Shown piece by piece: positions 7,807 through 15,992 of a stretch of DNA of 64,000 nt. Source of the stretch: Ammoniphilus resinae. GTDB taxonomy: Bacteria > Bacillota > Bacilli > Aneurinibacillales > RAOX-1. A program made the position numbers and the translations under genes. Positions within the stretch are counted from its first letter, which is position 1; each line of letters opens with the position of its first letter. The DNA lies in NCBI RefSeq assembly GCF_017873965.1, contig NZ_JAGGKT010000009.1:1-64000 (forward strand). Direction: 5' to 3'. The notes beneath the pieces were generated by a model that saw nothing but the letters and a program-made list of their open reading frames with translations, was not told the DNA's origin and searched no databases.

Positions 7807-8809
7807 ATATAAAATGGATAATCCAATAAATAATCGCTGCCATAACAGCGCAAATTGGCAAGGTGATGATCCAGGTTAGAACAATACGCTGGGCTACGCC
7901 CCATTTTACCCCTTTTACCCTTTTCGCTGCACCAACACCCATAATCGCGGAAGAAATAACGTGTGTTGTACTGACAGGTAGTCCAAGCTTTGTAAAGGTA
8001 AAAATAATCAAAGCGGATGAAAGGTCTGCTGCTGCGCCATTGACTGGTTCTATTTTCATAATTTTCCCGCCGACCGTTTTGATTATTTTCCAGCCACCGA
8101 TAGCGGTCCCCAAACCCATAGCCGTAGCACAGGAAATCCGCACCCACATTGGAACATGGTCAACAGATTCTTGAAAACCTCCAGCTACCAAAGCGAAGGT
8201 AATAATCCCCATCGCCTTCTGTGCGTCGTTTGTACCATGTGTAAAGGATTGGAGAGCTGCAGTGAATACTTGAAAACCTCTGAAGCCGGAGTTTACCTTA
8301 TGTGGTGATGCAGGCATTAGACCCAAAAGGAAACGAAATAAACTCATCATCAAAAAACCGATGATTAAAGCAATGATAGGCGAAGCAATCAGACCTTCGA
8401 GGATCCCTGTGAACCCCTTCCAATGAACGCTGCTTAATCCAGCAGCTGCCACGACAGCTCCTACCAAGGAACCAATCAAAGCATGGGATGAACTGCTGGG
8501 AATTCCATACCACCAAGTGATTAGGTTCCAGATAATAGCGGAAATCAAAGCCGCTATAACAATTAAAGTTCCATGTTCTAGGGTGGTAGGGTCTGCAATG
8601 CTACCGCCAATCGTCTTGGCTACACCGGTAAACGTGATCGCCCCAATAAAATTCATCGTGGAAGCTAAAATGATCGCCGTTCGGGGTGCGAGTGCTCTCG
8701 TTGAAACGGAGGTTGCAATTGAGTTTGCCGTATCGTGAAATCCGTTGATAAAATCAAAGGATAATGCCAGAAAGACAATGGTGAATATTGGTATTAGAGT
8801 TACGTCCAT
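7805..8809 (-). CDS. pit: Low-affinity inorganic phosphate transporter, PiT family
   Basis: A 334-residue membrane protein with about ten hydrophobic segments that couples phosphate uptake to a cation gradient. The two PiT signatures are present: GFHDTANSIAT near the N terminus and GTNDAQKAMGI in the second half. The start ATG 8809 has GGGAG upstream. The DUF47 gene ends 18 nt before it, so they form an operon. In other bacteria this pair is used for metal-phosphate uptake. Confidence 0.93.
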   Translation of the reverse strand: MDVTLIPIFTIVFLALSFDFINGFHDTANSIATSVSTRALAPRTAIILASTMNFIGAITFTGVAKTIGGSIADPTTLEHGTLIVIAALISAIIWNLITWWYGIPSSSSHALIGSLVGAVVAAAGLSSVHWKGFTGILEGLIASPIIALIIGFLMMSLFRFLLGLMPASPHKVNSGFRGFQVFTAALQSFTHGTNDAQKAMGIITFALVAGGFQESVDHVPMWVRISCATAMGLGTAIGGWKIIKTVGGKIMKIEPVNGAAADLSSALIIFTFTKLGLPVSTTHVISSAIMGVGAAKRVKGVKWGVAQRIVLTWIITLPICAVMAAIIYWIIHFI

Positions 8810-8826
8810 CTTTTACTCCCAGCTTT

Positions 8827-9444
8827 TTATGAATTTCTCATGATAATCGTTTCTAATGTATCTGCTACATCTTCACAACTGTCCGAAATCGATTCCATGA
8901 TTTCGTATATCTCTTTATACTTGATAATTTTAATCGCATCATCATTGGTTTGGAATAAAGTGCGGATACTATCCCGCAATAATTCATCACCAATCGATTC
9001 AAGTTCATTTATCTTTATGGAGTATTCCCTAATAGGCAGCAATTTTCGTTCACGAAGCAATTCAAGGGCTTTTAACATTTGGAAAGAGGAGGCTTCTATA
9101 TTTTCTGCAAACTTTACCATGAAGTGATCAGCCTTTGTAATGTCATACATAAAAAATCGTGATGCACATGCTTCCATTCCGTCAAGGACATCGTCCAATT
9201 TCACCGCAAGGTTGAGAATATCTTCCCTTTCAATCGAAGTAATGAAGGCTTTGTTTAAGGCACGAATAAGATCGTGGATATAGTCATCTCCCTTATGCTC
9301 AAACGTCTTCATTTCATCCGCAAACTTATGTACACTATCTAGCGATTCAATTTTGAACTTGTTGAAGAATTTCGAAGCTTCGTAAACATTAGATGCAATA
9401 TCATATAGTGTTTCTAAAAACGCATCCTTTTTCTTGAAAACCAT
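8827..9444 (-). CDS. DUF47 (PhoU-like) Pit accessory protein
   Basis: About 205 residues, all-helical, PhoU-like, from the DUF47/YkaA family that pairs with Pit transporters. Conserved acidic metal-cluster segments are visible, such as EHKGDDYIHDL and LDDVLDGMEACA. ATG 9444 (MVFKKKDAFLE) has TTAGGAG seven nucleotides away and is clearly better than the longer frame to 9507. It is first gene of the pit operon and probably tunes the transporter. Confidence 0.92.
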   Translation of the reverse strand: MVFKKKDAFLETLYDIASNVYEASKFFNKFKIESLDSVHKFADEMKTFEHKGDDYIHDLIRALNKAFITSIEREDILNLAVKLDDVLDGMEACASRFFMYDITKADHFMVKFAENIEASSFQMLKALELLRERKLLPIREYSIKINELESIGDELLRDSIRTLFQTNDDAIKIIKYKEIYEIMESISDSCEDVADTLETIIMRNS

Positions 9445-9633
9445 GTTCTCACTCCTAAGTTTTTTAAATTTATGCCCCCAATTGTTAAATCTACCATACT
9501 TCGACATATTCCGTCATTAAATAAAAACGGCAATATGATTTTTTTTACTGCATAGGAATGTATAAGCTTTCTTAAACGGGCTTCCATATAAGCTTTACTT
9601 ATCTTCAACAGTTTAGGTAGTTCTTATGCCTTC

Positions 9634-10419
9634 CTAATCTTGCAGGTCTTCTTTTACATGTAGATCTGAACTGAGGATCTCAATAATATTCTGATTGAGC
9701 TCAGTATATTTGTGGGGGCGGATATAAATATTCAAATACTGAAAAACCTCACGTAAATCATTCAGAATATGCTCTGGGGATTGATAAATTCGCGAGATAT
9801 CCTTCAAGGTAGCAGTCTCTATACCGTGTGCCACAATCGTTTGGTGACGTAAATCCATCAATTCATTCATCGGTTTTCCCGTAAGGATATTAATTATTTT
9901 CTGCCATCTACCCCCACCAGTCCGCAAGATCTCTTTCATCCCGTTCATAAGTCCATGTCTAATTTTAAAATGGGTGAGAAAAGCCTTTTTTTGGTAGATC
10001 CGGTCGCGCAGTGTATAATCTTTTCTTTCCTTAAACTGTATAACGGCATACTTAAGAAGCAACTCCCGTAATTGGAAGATGCGCCCGAGGAATTCTGTAT
10101 ATTCATCACGCTCAAGCTGGATCACAATGTTATCAAACAATTCATTAAAGATATATCCTGGATTACCTTTAATTAAGGGGGGGATTTCCTGAATGTAACG
10201 CGTAATTCCTGTATATTGATGAGAAAAGGGAGTTTTGATCTCCTGCAAAAGTTCCTTAGCCCCATAAAAGTTAAAGTTAAGACTGCGGTGACAACTCGAG
10301 ACCAGGTAATAGATTGGATGGTCTTGTAAGGAAAGAAGTTCTAAGACTTCAACTGCTCCATCATAGTCATAACGTTCAACTAAACGTATGACTGCATAAA
10401 ATTCATAGCTGTTTTTCAT
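9634..10419 (-). CDS. HEPN-motif protein resembling the C-terminal half of Csm6/Csx1
   Basis: About 261 residues from ATG 10419 (ribosome site AGGAGGGG). The N-terminal segment FYAVIRLVERYDYDGAVEVL and the later DLRHQTIVAHGIE, an R-X6-H motif near residue 197, are like the helical HEPN RNase half of Csm6/Csx1-type effectors. No CARF sensor domain precedes it and no CRISPR locus is nearby. It may be a stand-alone HEPN ribonuclease or a divergent housekeeping relative. Both flanking genes are housekeeping and on the same strand. The family match rests on motif recognition only. Confidence 0.55.
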   Translation of the reverse strand: MKNSYEFYAVIRLVERYDYDGAVEVLELLSLQDHPIYYLVSSCHRSLNFNFYGAKELLQEIKTPFSHQYTGITRYIQEIPPLIKGNPGYIFNELFDNIVIQLERDEYTEFLGRIFQLRELLLKYAVIQFKERKDYTLRDRIYQKKAFLTHFKIRHGLMNGMKEILRTGGGRWQKIINILTGKPMNELMDLRHQTIVAHGIETATLKDISRIYQSPEHILNDLREVFQYLNIYIRPHKYTELNQNIIEILSSDLHVKEDLQD

Positions 10420-10519
10420 TTTGCCCCTCCTAAAAAACCCCATCTTTAATATTATACCGTTAATCAGAAATTCGGGTAGCGGCATAAGCAGGAATTTTTT
10501 ATAAAGGGAAGAAGCGGAG

Positions 10520-10978
10520 TTAAGAGTTTTTGGTCAATTTGTAGAATTGTGCAAAAATCGCTGTAATTCCGGCTGCAGTCAGGGGGCCAACGGGGATTCC
10601 TTTGAGAAAGATAATCCCAATAATCGATCCAATAACGAGTCCAATGATGGTTTGTGGCTGTGTCCGCATCATATTGAGACCAAAGCGATTCATATAAACA
10701 GCAATGGCGCCGCCGGCTAATGCTAACCAACCGTTATAGGTGACAAAGACCGGGGAGATCTTTTCCCAACCAATTTCCTCTGCGGCAAAAGGGACAAGGA
10801 CACTGACGGTGAGAAAAAGCAGTCCAAGCTCTAAGCCCCTTCTTTCAATTGTAGGGAAGAATCGTTCAAGTGAGGTTAATTTGAAGATTAAAAGCAAACT
10901 GGCAGCCGTGGTAATAATACTGGATTTCCCAAGTAATCCGGTAATGATTAATAAAACGAGTAACATTTCTCCACTCAT
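10520..10978 (-). CDS. DUF441 family membrane protein
   Basis: About 152 residues with four hydrophobic segments. The pattern, from [14 protein letters not shown] at the start to [19 protein letters not shown] at the end, is that of the UPF0756/DUF441 family (YtwI in Bacillus). ATG 10978 with AGGGG seven nucleotides upstream is preferred over the frame to 10996. The biochemical role of the family is unknown. Confidence 0.85.
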   Translation of the reverse strand: MSGEMLLVLLIITGLLGKSSIITTAASLLLIFKLTSLERFFPTIERRGLELGLLFLTVSVLVPFAAEEIGWEKISPVFVTYNGWLALAGGAIAVYMNRFGLNMMRTQPQTIIGLVIGSIIGIIFLKGIPVGPLTAAGITAIFAQFYKLTKNS

Positions 10979-11122
10979 AACAAGACCCCTGTCCAAAAAC
11001 GTGTTTAAGAAAGTCTATGTTTATCTTGGATTAGCTATGCCCTTTGCATATTCAAATTCTATGTGTGGAACAATAACCCTTGTAAATAAAATCCAATTCC
11101 CTTGTGAAAGAAGGAATTACCT

Positions 11123-11329
11123 ATGACGGTTGCATCCCAGGTAAAACAAACGTTAGCCAGTTTAAAAGGAGCTCAGGCAACATTGGAGCTATACGCTCAG
11201 CAAACAGTCATTGAACAGGAACAGATGGCTTTCGCCAATAGTTTAGAAAAGATATCCGGGATCATAGTCATGTTGGAAAAACGGATTTCGGCCATGGAAT
11301 TTGAGGAACCACAGTATAAAGGGTTCTAA
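11123..11329 (+). CDS. DUF1657 protein, first gene of a spoVA2mob-type operon
   Basis: A 68-residue helical protein beginning VASQVKQTLASLKGAQATLE and ending EEPQYKGF. The second DUF1657 gene at 14150 shares both ends (VKQ..A.LKGAQA.LE and EEPEYKGF). Small DUF1657 proteins are standard members of spoVA2mob-type operons expressed in the forespore. The 2Duf gene follows after 15 nt. The upstream region (11040-11120) is AT-rich and may hold a sigma-G-type promoter that I cannot define with confidence. Confidence 0.9.
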   Translation: MTVASQVKQTLASLKGAQATLELYAQQTVIEQEQMAFANSLEKISGIIVMLEKRISAMEFEEPQYKGF

Positions 11330-11344
11330 GAAAGGAGCTGCCTT

Positions 11345-12205
11345 GTGCCAGACTGGATCACTATTATTGTTCGTTCCCTCTTAATGTATTGTATTGTGGT
11401 TTTCCTTTTGCGAGTGGTAGGACGTAAACAAACTTCTCAGATGACCTTTAGCGATTTCGTTGTCGGGATCGCAATTGGGGCAATTGTGGCGCTTATCTCG
11501 TTGGGTATTATAGATAACTTAGCCTATGGATTAATTGGATTAGCGGTCTGGCTTTTGTTTCCCGTTTTAACAAATTACCTTGCCTTAAAAAGCAAGGCTT
11601 TTCATGACCTGCTTTACGGTAGGCAAACAGTATTGATCCAACAGGGGAAAGTGATGGAAGACAATGTAAAACAAATGAAGATGACCGGAGAGGAATTGTT
11701 GGCCCAACTTAGGCGCAAAAACGTCTTTAATATTGCTGATGTGGAGTTTGCTTTGATGGAGGCGAGTGGGGACGTCAGTGTTCTGCTCAAACCGGAAAAA
11801 ACGCCGATTACTCCAAAACAAATGGAGTGGCAAGTTGCTCAGGCAGCCAACCCGCAAACGGTTATTTTGGATGGCAATATCATCGACGAATCCTTGCGAA
11901 ACCAGGGGCTAACAAGAAATTGGCTCTCGACTGAGCTGGAGAAGGCAGGAGTTACGGTAGAAAATGTCTTTATTGGGCAGGTAGATGCTTCCGGGGATCT
12001 CTATCTTGACCTGTTCGATGATGCGATACAGCTTCCGAAACCTACAACGAAAGCATTGCTTTATGCAACTTTAAAGAAATGTGAAGCAGATCTTGAAAGC
12101 TACGCGCTAGCCACAAAGGATCAGATAGCCCGAAAGAATTATCAGGAAGCGGCAGATCAACTTCTGCAATTATTGGAGGAATTGAGACCTATTTTGAAAA
12201 GATAG
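11345..12205 (+). CDS. 2Duf protein: DUF421 (YetF-like) membrane protein with C-terminal DUF1657
   Basis: A 286-residue protein from GTG 11345 (AAAGGAG upstream). Residues 1-80 hold three membrane helices. The central YetF/DUF421 soluble part includes VGRKQTSQMTFSDFVVG and FALMEASGDVSVLLKP. The last 50 residues (KKCEADLESYALATKDQIAR and beyond) match the DUF1657 pattern of the small flanking genes. This is the domain order of 2Duf, the protein of spoVA2mob operons reported to strengthen the spore inner membrane and raise wet-heat resistance. The neighbours support the call strongly. Confidence 0.9.
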   Translation: MPDWITIIVRSLLMYCIVVFLLRVVGRKQTSQMTFSDFVVGIAIGAIVALISLGIIDNLAYGLIGLAVWLLFPVLTNYLALKSKAFHDLLYGRQTVLIQQGKVMEDNVKQMKMTGEELLAQLRRKNVFNIADVEFALMEASGDVSVLLKPEKTPITPKQMEWQVAQAANPQTVILDGNIIDESLRNQGLTRNWLSTELEKAGVTVENVFIGQVDASGDLYLDLFDDAIQLPKPTTKALLYATLKKCEADLESYALATKDQIARKNYQEAADQLLQLLEELRPILKR

Positions 12206-12218
12206 TGGAGGGCAACCG

Positions 12219-12698
12219 ATGTCAGATAAAAAGAAGAAAAAGCTTACTCCTACGCAACAAGAATATCAAGCCTTTGCTAAAGCAAGGGAGCCTGCGCGTC
12301 CGGTATGGAAAAATTGTATTCGGGCGTTTTGGGTGGGAGGATTCATTTGTTTGATTGGACAAGGCATCTCCGAATTTTATACGACTTTTTTTGATTTTAA
12401 TGAACGAACCGCAGGAAATCCGACTGTCGCAACGCTGATTTTTATTTCCGTTTTACTGACAGGATTCGGTGTATATGATCACTTGGCACAGTTTGCGGGC
12501 GCCGGCTCCGCTGTACCTGTGACAGGATTTGCTAATTCTATTGCTTCTGCAGCCATTGAACACCGAAGTGAAGGTTACGTGCTTGGCGTAGGGGGAAATA
12601 TGTTCAAACTAGCAGGCTCCGTCATTGTATTTGGTGTCTTTGCTGCATTTGTCGTTGCATTAGTAAAAACGATTGTCATCATGTTAGGAGGCGCTTAA
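12219..12698 (+). CDS. spoVAC: Stage V sporulation protein AC
   Basis: A 159-residue membrane protein of the SpoVA channel that moves Ca-dipicolinate across the spore inner membrane. It starts with a short Lys-rich tail, then FWVGGFICLIGQGISEFY and several hydrophobic segments, including GFGVYDHLAQFAGAGSAVPV as in SpoVAC. GTGGAGGG precedes ATG 12219. It lies 13 nt after 2Duf and is followed by spoVAD at once. Confidence 0.95.
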   Translation: MSDKKKKKLTPTQQEYQAFAKAREPARPVWKNCIRAFWVGGFICLIGQGISEFYTTFFDFNERTAGNPTVATLIFISVLLTGFGVYDHLAQFAGAGSAVPVTGFANSIASAAIEHRSEGYVLGVGGNMFKLAGSVIVFGVFAAFVVALVKTIVIMLGGA

Positions 12699-12699
12699 T

Positions 12700-13701
12700 G
12701 TGCTGCATGGGCATCAAACCTGGGAGTTTCAAAATAAGCCCTATATTCTATCGAGTGCTGCCGTTGGCGGCCCTTTCGAAGGGGAAGGGCCATTGGCAAA
12801 TGACTTTGATATCCTCCATGGAGATACTTGGTTAGGGCAAGACAGCTTTGAAAAGGCAGAGAAAAAACTGTTTGAACAGGCTTGCGAAAAAGCAATTGAG
12901 AAAGCAGGCCTGAAAAAGGAGGACATTCAGTTCTTTCTTGCAGGCGACCTGCTTAATCAGATTATTTCTAGTAGCTTTACAGCTCGGACGCTAGCCGCCC
13001 CGTATCTTGGCTTATTTGGGGCTTGCTCCACTTCGATGGAAGGACTGGCATTGGCTTCATTAATTGTCAACAGTCATTCTGCAGAATATGTCCTTTGTGG
13101 AGCTGTCAGTCATAATTCCTCGGTTGAAAAACAGTTTCGCTATCCCACAGAATATGGCGGGCAGAAACCTCCCACCGCTCAATGGACAGCAACAGCAGCC
13201 GGTGTAGCTGTACTCGGGAAAACAGGAACCGGTCCAAGGGTGACCGCGGCGACGATTGGCAGAGTAGTTGATATGGGGTTATCTGACCCATTTAATATGG
13301 GGGCTGCGATGGCACCGGCAGCGGTAGATACCATTGAAGCTCATTTTCGCGACTTGGGACGTACTTTTGATGATTATGATTTGGTCGCCACAGGGGACCT
13401 CGCCAAGGTAGGACATCCAATAGCAAAGGATCTGATGAAAAAGCACGGAATTAAAGTCCCTGATCACTTTGTCGATTGCGGGATGATGATTTATGGTGAA
13501 GATCAACCCGTTATCGCCGGAGCTAGTGGAGCGGGATGCTCTGCAGCAGTGACGTATGGCCATATCCTTAACCGTCTCCGCCGCGGTGAATTAAAAAGGG
13601 TTTTGATCGTTGCTACTGGTGCACTTCTATCCCCTTTGTCGTTTCAGCAAAAAGAAAGCATCCCGTGTATTGCACATGGCGTGGTTATAGAGAACATCTA
13701 G
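12700..13701 (+). CDS. spoVAD: Stage V sporulation protein AD
   Basis: A 333-residue soluble SpoVA subunit with a thiolase-like fold that binds dipicolinic acid in the homologous system. Recognisable stretches are the N-terminal [20 protein letters not shown] region in part, [15 protein letters not shown] and [18 protein letters not shown] 12700 has AGGAGG eight nucleotides upstream, inside the end of spoVAC. A 14-nt gap separates it from spoVAEb. Confidence 0.95.
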   Translation: MLHGHQTWEFQNKPYILSSAAVGGPFEGEGPLANDFDILHGDTWLGQDSFEKAEKKLFEQACEKAIEKAGLKKEDIQFFLAGDLLNQIISSSFTARTLAAPYLGLFGACSTSMEGLALASLIVNSHSAEYVLCGAVSHNSSVEKQFRYPTEYGGQKPPTAQWTATAAGVAVLGKTGTGPRVTAATIGRVVDMGLSDPFNMGAAMAPAAVDTIEAHFRDLGRTFDDYDLVATGDLAKVGHPIAKDLMKKHGIKVPDHFVDCGMMIYGEDQPVIAGASGAGCSAAVTYGHILNRLRRGELKRVLIVATGALLSPLSFQQKESIPCIAHGVVIENI

Positions 13702-13715
13702 AAGGAGCAAGGGAT

Positions 13716-14069
13716 ATGCAGATCTATTTTTGGGCTTTTGTCGTTGGTGGATTGATATGTGTAATTGGTCAATTATTGTTTGATGTAGCCAAGCTGACCC
13801 CTGCACATACGATGAGCACTTTGGTGGTTGCGGGAGCCATCCTCGATGGTTTTGGTTTGTATGAGCCATTAATTGATTTTGCTGGAGCAGGAGCTACTGT
13901 GCCAATTACCAGTTTTGGCAATGCACTTGTGCATGGAGCTATGGCTGATGCAGAAAGGTATGGGTTAGTGGGTATCATTACAGGAATTTTTGAGGTGACG
14001 AGTGCGGGTATATCTGCAGCGATTATTTTTGGGTTTTTAGCCTCTTTGGTGTTCAGACCGAAGGGGTAA
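13716..14069 (+). CDS. spoVAEb: Stage V sporulation protein AEb
   Basis: About 117 residues with three to four membrane helices. The internal [20 protein letters not shown] resembles the matching loop of SpoVAC, as expected for these related subunits. ATG 13716 ([12 protein letters not shown]) follows AAGGAGCAAGGG. The longer frame back to 13665 overlaps spoVAD and lacks a site. Together with SpoVAC and SpoVAD it forms the minimal C-D-Eb set of mobile-type spoVA operons, with no A, B, Ea or F subunit. Confidence 0.93.
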   Translation: MQIYFWAFVVGGLICVIGQLLFDVAKLTPAHTMSTLVVAGAILDGFGLYEPLIDFAGAGATVPITSFGNALVHGAMADAERYGLVGIITGIFEVTSAGISAAIIFGFLASLVFRPKG

Positions 14070-14149
14070 AATACATGATTAAAAAGGCAAAAAGAAGAGT
14101 AACCTATTATTGTTCCTTTGGGGACAGTACATGAGTAGGGGGGATACAG

Positions 14150-14356
14150 ATGACTGTTTCACAACAGGTAAAACAGGTAGTTGCAGGTTTAAAAGGGGCA
14201 CAAGCCAGCCTTGAAACATTTGCTTTACAAACCCAAGATAAACAGGCCAAACAGATGTATACGCAAGCTGCTCAGCAAACGATGAATGTAATCAGCTCCC
14301 TTGAACCACGAGTGCAGCAAATAGAAAAAGAAGAGCCAGAGTATAAAGGGTTTTAA
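14150..14356 (+). CDS. DUF1657 protein, last gene of the spoVA2mob-type operon
   Basis: 68 residues, paralogous to the first gene of the operon over its whole length, with the shared QQVKQVVAGLKGAQASLE-type start and EEPEYKGF end. It has a strong ribosome site (TAGGGGGG). A terminator follows at once, so it closes the operon. Confidence 0.9.
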   Translation: MTVSQQVKQVVAGLKGAQASLETFALQTQDKQAKQMYTQAAQQTMNVISSLEPRVQQIEKEEPEYKGF

Positions 14357-14369
14357 AAAAATCCTTCCA

Positions 14370-14398
14370 CAAGAGTCTCTTAGAGGCTCTTGTTTTTT
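14370..14398 (+). terminator. Terminator of the spoVA2mob-type operon
   Basis: CAAGAGTCTC pairs with GAGGCTCTTG (one G-T wobble) and is followed by TTTTTT. Confidence 0.85.
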
Positions 14399-14483
14399 GG
14401 GGAAAAACCGGGTTTAACCAACTTTGAAGATGCCCATACTACATAACTAATGGAAATACAGGAACTTAATAAAGGAGAAGGAC

Positions 14484-14549
14484 ATGGATATTTTCAGAGA
14501 GATTTTGCTTCGTTTGGGGCAAGTCATGGCAAGTGTGATTTTTGGATAA
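14484..14549 (+). CDS. Putative 21-residue amphipathic microprotein
   Basis: ATG 14484 with AAAGGAGAAGG upstream opens a 21-codon frame, MDIFREILLRLG then QVMASVIFG. It has alternating charged and hydrophobic residues as in a membrane-surface helix. It stops at 14549 and a strong hairpin terminator follows within 10 nt. That gives a complete small gene between two terminators, next to a spore operon. The size recalls SpoVM-like peptides but there is no clear sequence match. Confidence 0.5.
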   Translation: MDIFREILLRLGQVMASVIFG

Positions 14550-14557
14550 AAGAAAAA

Positions 14558-14591
14558 AACAGGTGGTTCCTGTGGGAATCACCTGTTTTCT
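14558..14591. terminator. Bidirectional terminator
   Basis: AACAGGTGGTTCC and GGGAATCACCTGTT pair with one wobble around TGT, with A-rich sequence on the left and T-rich on the right. It serves the micro-ORF and overlaps the 3' end of the globin gene. Confidence 0.8.
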
Positions 14592-14983
14592 GTTTCTGCA
14601 GTATTCACAAAACGGTGTGCAGCCTGATACAAAAAGCTGTATAAATCATCGCGTGCTGGGCCGGATAAGCCAATTTCATCCATTGCCTCATGCATACAGC
14701 TAAGCCAAGCTTTGGCTCGCTTTTCTGTAATTTCAAATTGGACATGCTTCTGCCGCATATTTCCAAATCCATAATTTTGTGTATAGAGAGGTGGTCCTCC
14801 AGAAAGCTGAGAAAGAAAGGAGAACTGCTTTTTCTTTATTTCCTCCACTCCATCCGGGAACAAAGGTGCAAGGTCTGGGTGTGCATAAACTTTTGGATAG
14901 AAGACATCGACTAATTTCTGCAGTGTTGGAGCTCCGCCAATTTGCTGATAAATATCCGTTGTTGCCTCTCGAGAATAGGTCAT
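14579..14983 (-). CDS. Truncated haemoglobin, group II (TrHbO-like)
   Basis: About 134 residues with the 2-over-2 globin pattern. It has YQQIGGAPTLQKLVDVFY at the start, the PLYTQNYGFGNMRQKH segment with the proximal haem His in RQKH, and Trp in KAWLSCMHEAMD, typical of group II. It probably binds O2 or NO in the cytoplasm. ATG 14983 with GGAG upstream is preferred over a longer frame to 15013. Confidence 0.93.
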   Translation of the reverse strand: MTYSREATTDIYQQIGGAPTLQKLVDVFYPKVYAHPDLAPLFPDGVEEIKKKQFSFLSQLSGGPPLYTQNYGFGNMRQKHVQFEITEKRAKAWLSCMHEAMDEIGLSGPARDDLYSFLYQAAHRFVNTAETENR

Positions 14984-15177
14984 ATTTTTCACTCCATTTC
15001 CATACCTGTACAACTAGTATACTCCAGAAACAAAAAATGGAATGTGATGAATATCACTGTTAACCACTTGGATATAGTTTTTATTGAAATCTACCTTAAA
15101 ACAATTCTTTAAATATTTAATCCTTGGTTAAAACATGCTATAGTTAGGTTAAGCACAAAAAGGGCAGGAGGAATGAC

Positions 15178-15480
15178 ATGATTACAATCAAAAAGCCTTG
15201 GATGATGTATAAGAGTGTCCAAGAAATAGGTGAAGCAATTCAGCAGGGGCTCGAACAAAAGATGGGATTACCTACGGCTGTCCTTTTTGGTGAAGATCAA
15301 TTTTTGGTCGTTCTGAAATTTCCCGAACACCAAGCACATGTCAAGTTTAAGCTGCAAGATTTGAAAGAGCAGTACAGAACCGTCGAAGATTTCGTGGAAT
15401 TTATATATGGTTGTTATGTTGAAAGTGTGGAAGAAACTAAAAAAGAAATGAAAATCACGTTGAAGGATAAGGAGGACTAA
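15178..15480 (+). CDS. Conserved hypothetical protein, 100 residues
   Basis: A soluble mixed alpha/beta protein, MITIKKPWMMYKSVQEIGEA at the start, ending in a Lys/Glu-rich tail. GGCAGGAGG sits just upstream. The stop codon lies inside the loop of its own terminator (AAGGAGG-actaa-CCTCCTT). I do not recognise the family. Confidence 0.7.
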   Translation: MITIKKPWMMYKSVQEIGEAIQQGLEQKMGLPTAVLFGEDQFLVVLKFPEHQAHVKFKLQDLKEQYRTVEDFVEFIYGCYVESVEETKKEMKITLKDKED

Positions 15481-15496
15481 CCTCCTTTTTCTTTTT
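15469..15496 (+). terminator. Terminator overlapping the end of the 100-residue gene
   Basis: AAGGAGG and CCTCCTT form a perfect stem whose loop contains the stop codon, followed by a T-rich tract. Confidence 0.8.
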
Positions 15497-15614
15497 TGAT
15501 ATTGGTGCAGAAAATTCAATCTACTTGTTAGTGTCAAAAGGAAACTTGTCGAAATAACATAATAAGGGAAGTGTTGCTGTGTTGCCATACAGGTGAAGGG
15601 AGGTGCTGACTGAT

Positions 15615-15692
15615 TTGTTTCTCCTTATGGCTGTTAGCTTGATTTTTATATCGCTGACACCTTTTTTTGTGGTTGCCGCCAGGAAATCTTAA
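15615..15692 (+). CDS. Putative 25-residue membrane peptide
   Basis: TTG 15615 lies nine nucleotides after GGGAGGTG and opens a 25-codon frame. It is almost entirely hydrophobic (FLLMAVSLIFISLTPFFVV) and ends AARKS. This is the shape of a small single-pass membrane peptide. Evidence is limited to the ribosome site and composition. Confidence 0.4.
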   Translation: MFLLMAVSLIFISLTPFFVVAARKS

Positions 15693-15719
15693 ATAAACGG
15701 TAGGAGGCCTATCAGAACG

Positions 15720-15950
15720 GTGAAGCACGACGATGACTTGCTAAAATACTTTCAAATCCATGACAAGACCGAAATATATAAAAGGAAAATGGAAAAGTTT
15801 AAAAATGTTGATCAAAGTAAATATAAAAGATATTTAGCTAAATACCTAAAAAACCTAAATGAAGAAAATGATTATTATGGACAATTATTTTACCCCTCTA
15901 AAAAGAATAAGAATGAGCTTAGTTTTTCCTATCGCTCCGATAAGGGTTAA
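15720..15950 (+). CDS. Small basic hypothetical protein, 76 residues
   Basis: A Lys/Tyr-rich soluble protein starting at GTG 15720, with AGGAGG about 12 nt upstream. The composition is unlike its neighbours: many AAA/AAT/TAT codons, very low GC. A good terminator (AAAGAGTGGG/CCCACTCTTT) follows. It may be a small spore or stress protein. The family is not recognised. Confidence 0.5.
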   Translation: MKHDDDLLKYFQIHDKTEIYKRKMEKFKNVDQSKYKRYLAKYLKNLNEENDYYGQLFYPSKKNKNELSFSYRSDKG

Positions 15951-15956
15951 GCTAAA

Positions 15957-15984
15957 GAAAGAGTGGGAGGACCCACTCTTTTAT
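15957..15984. terminator. Bidirectional terminator
   Basis: AAAGAGTGGG and CCCACTCTTT enclose AGGA. It lies between the convergent 76-residue gene and the YhcN-like gene. Confidence 0.85.
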
Positions 15985-15992
15985 TGAGGATG

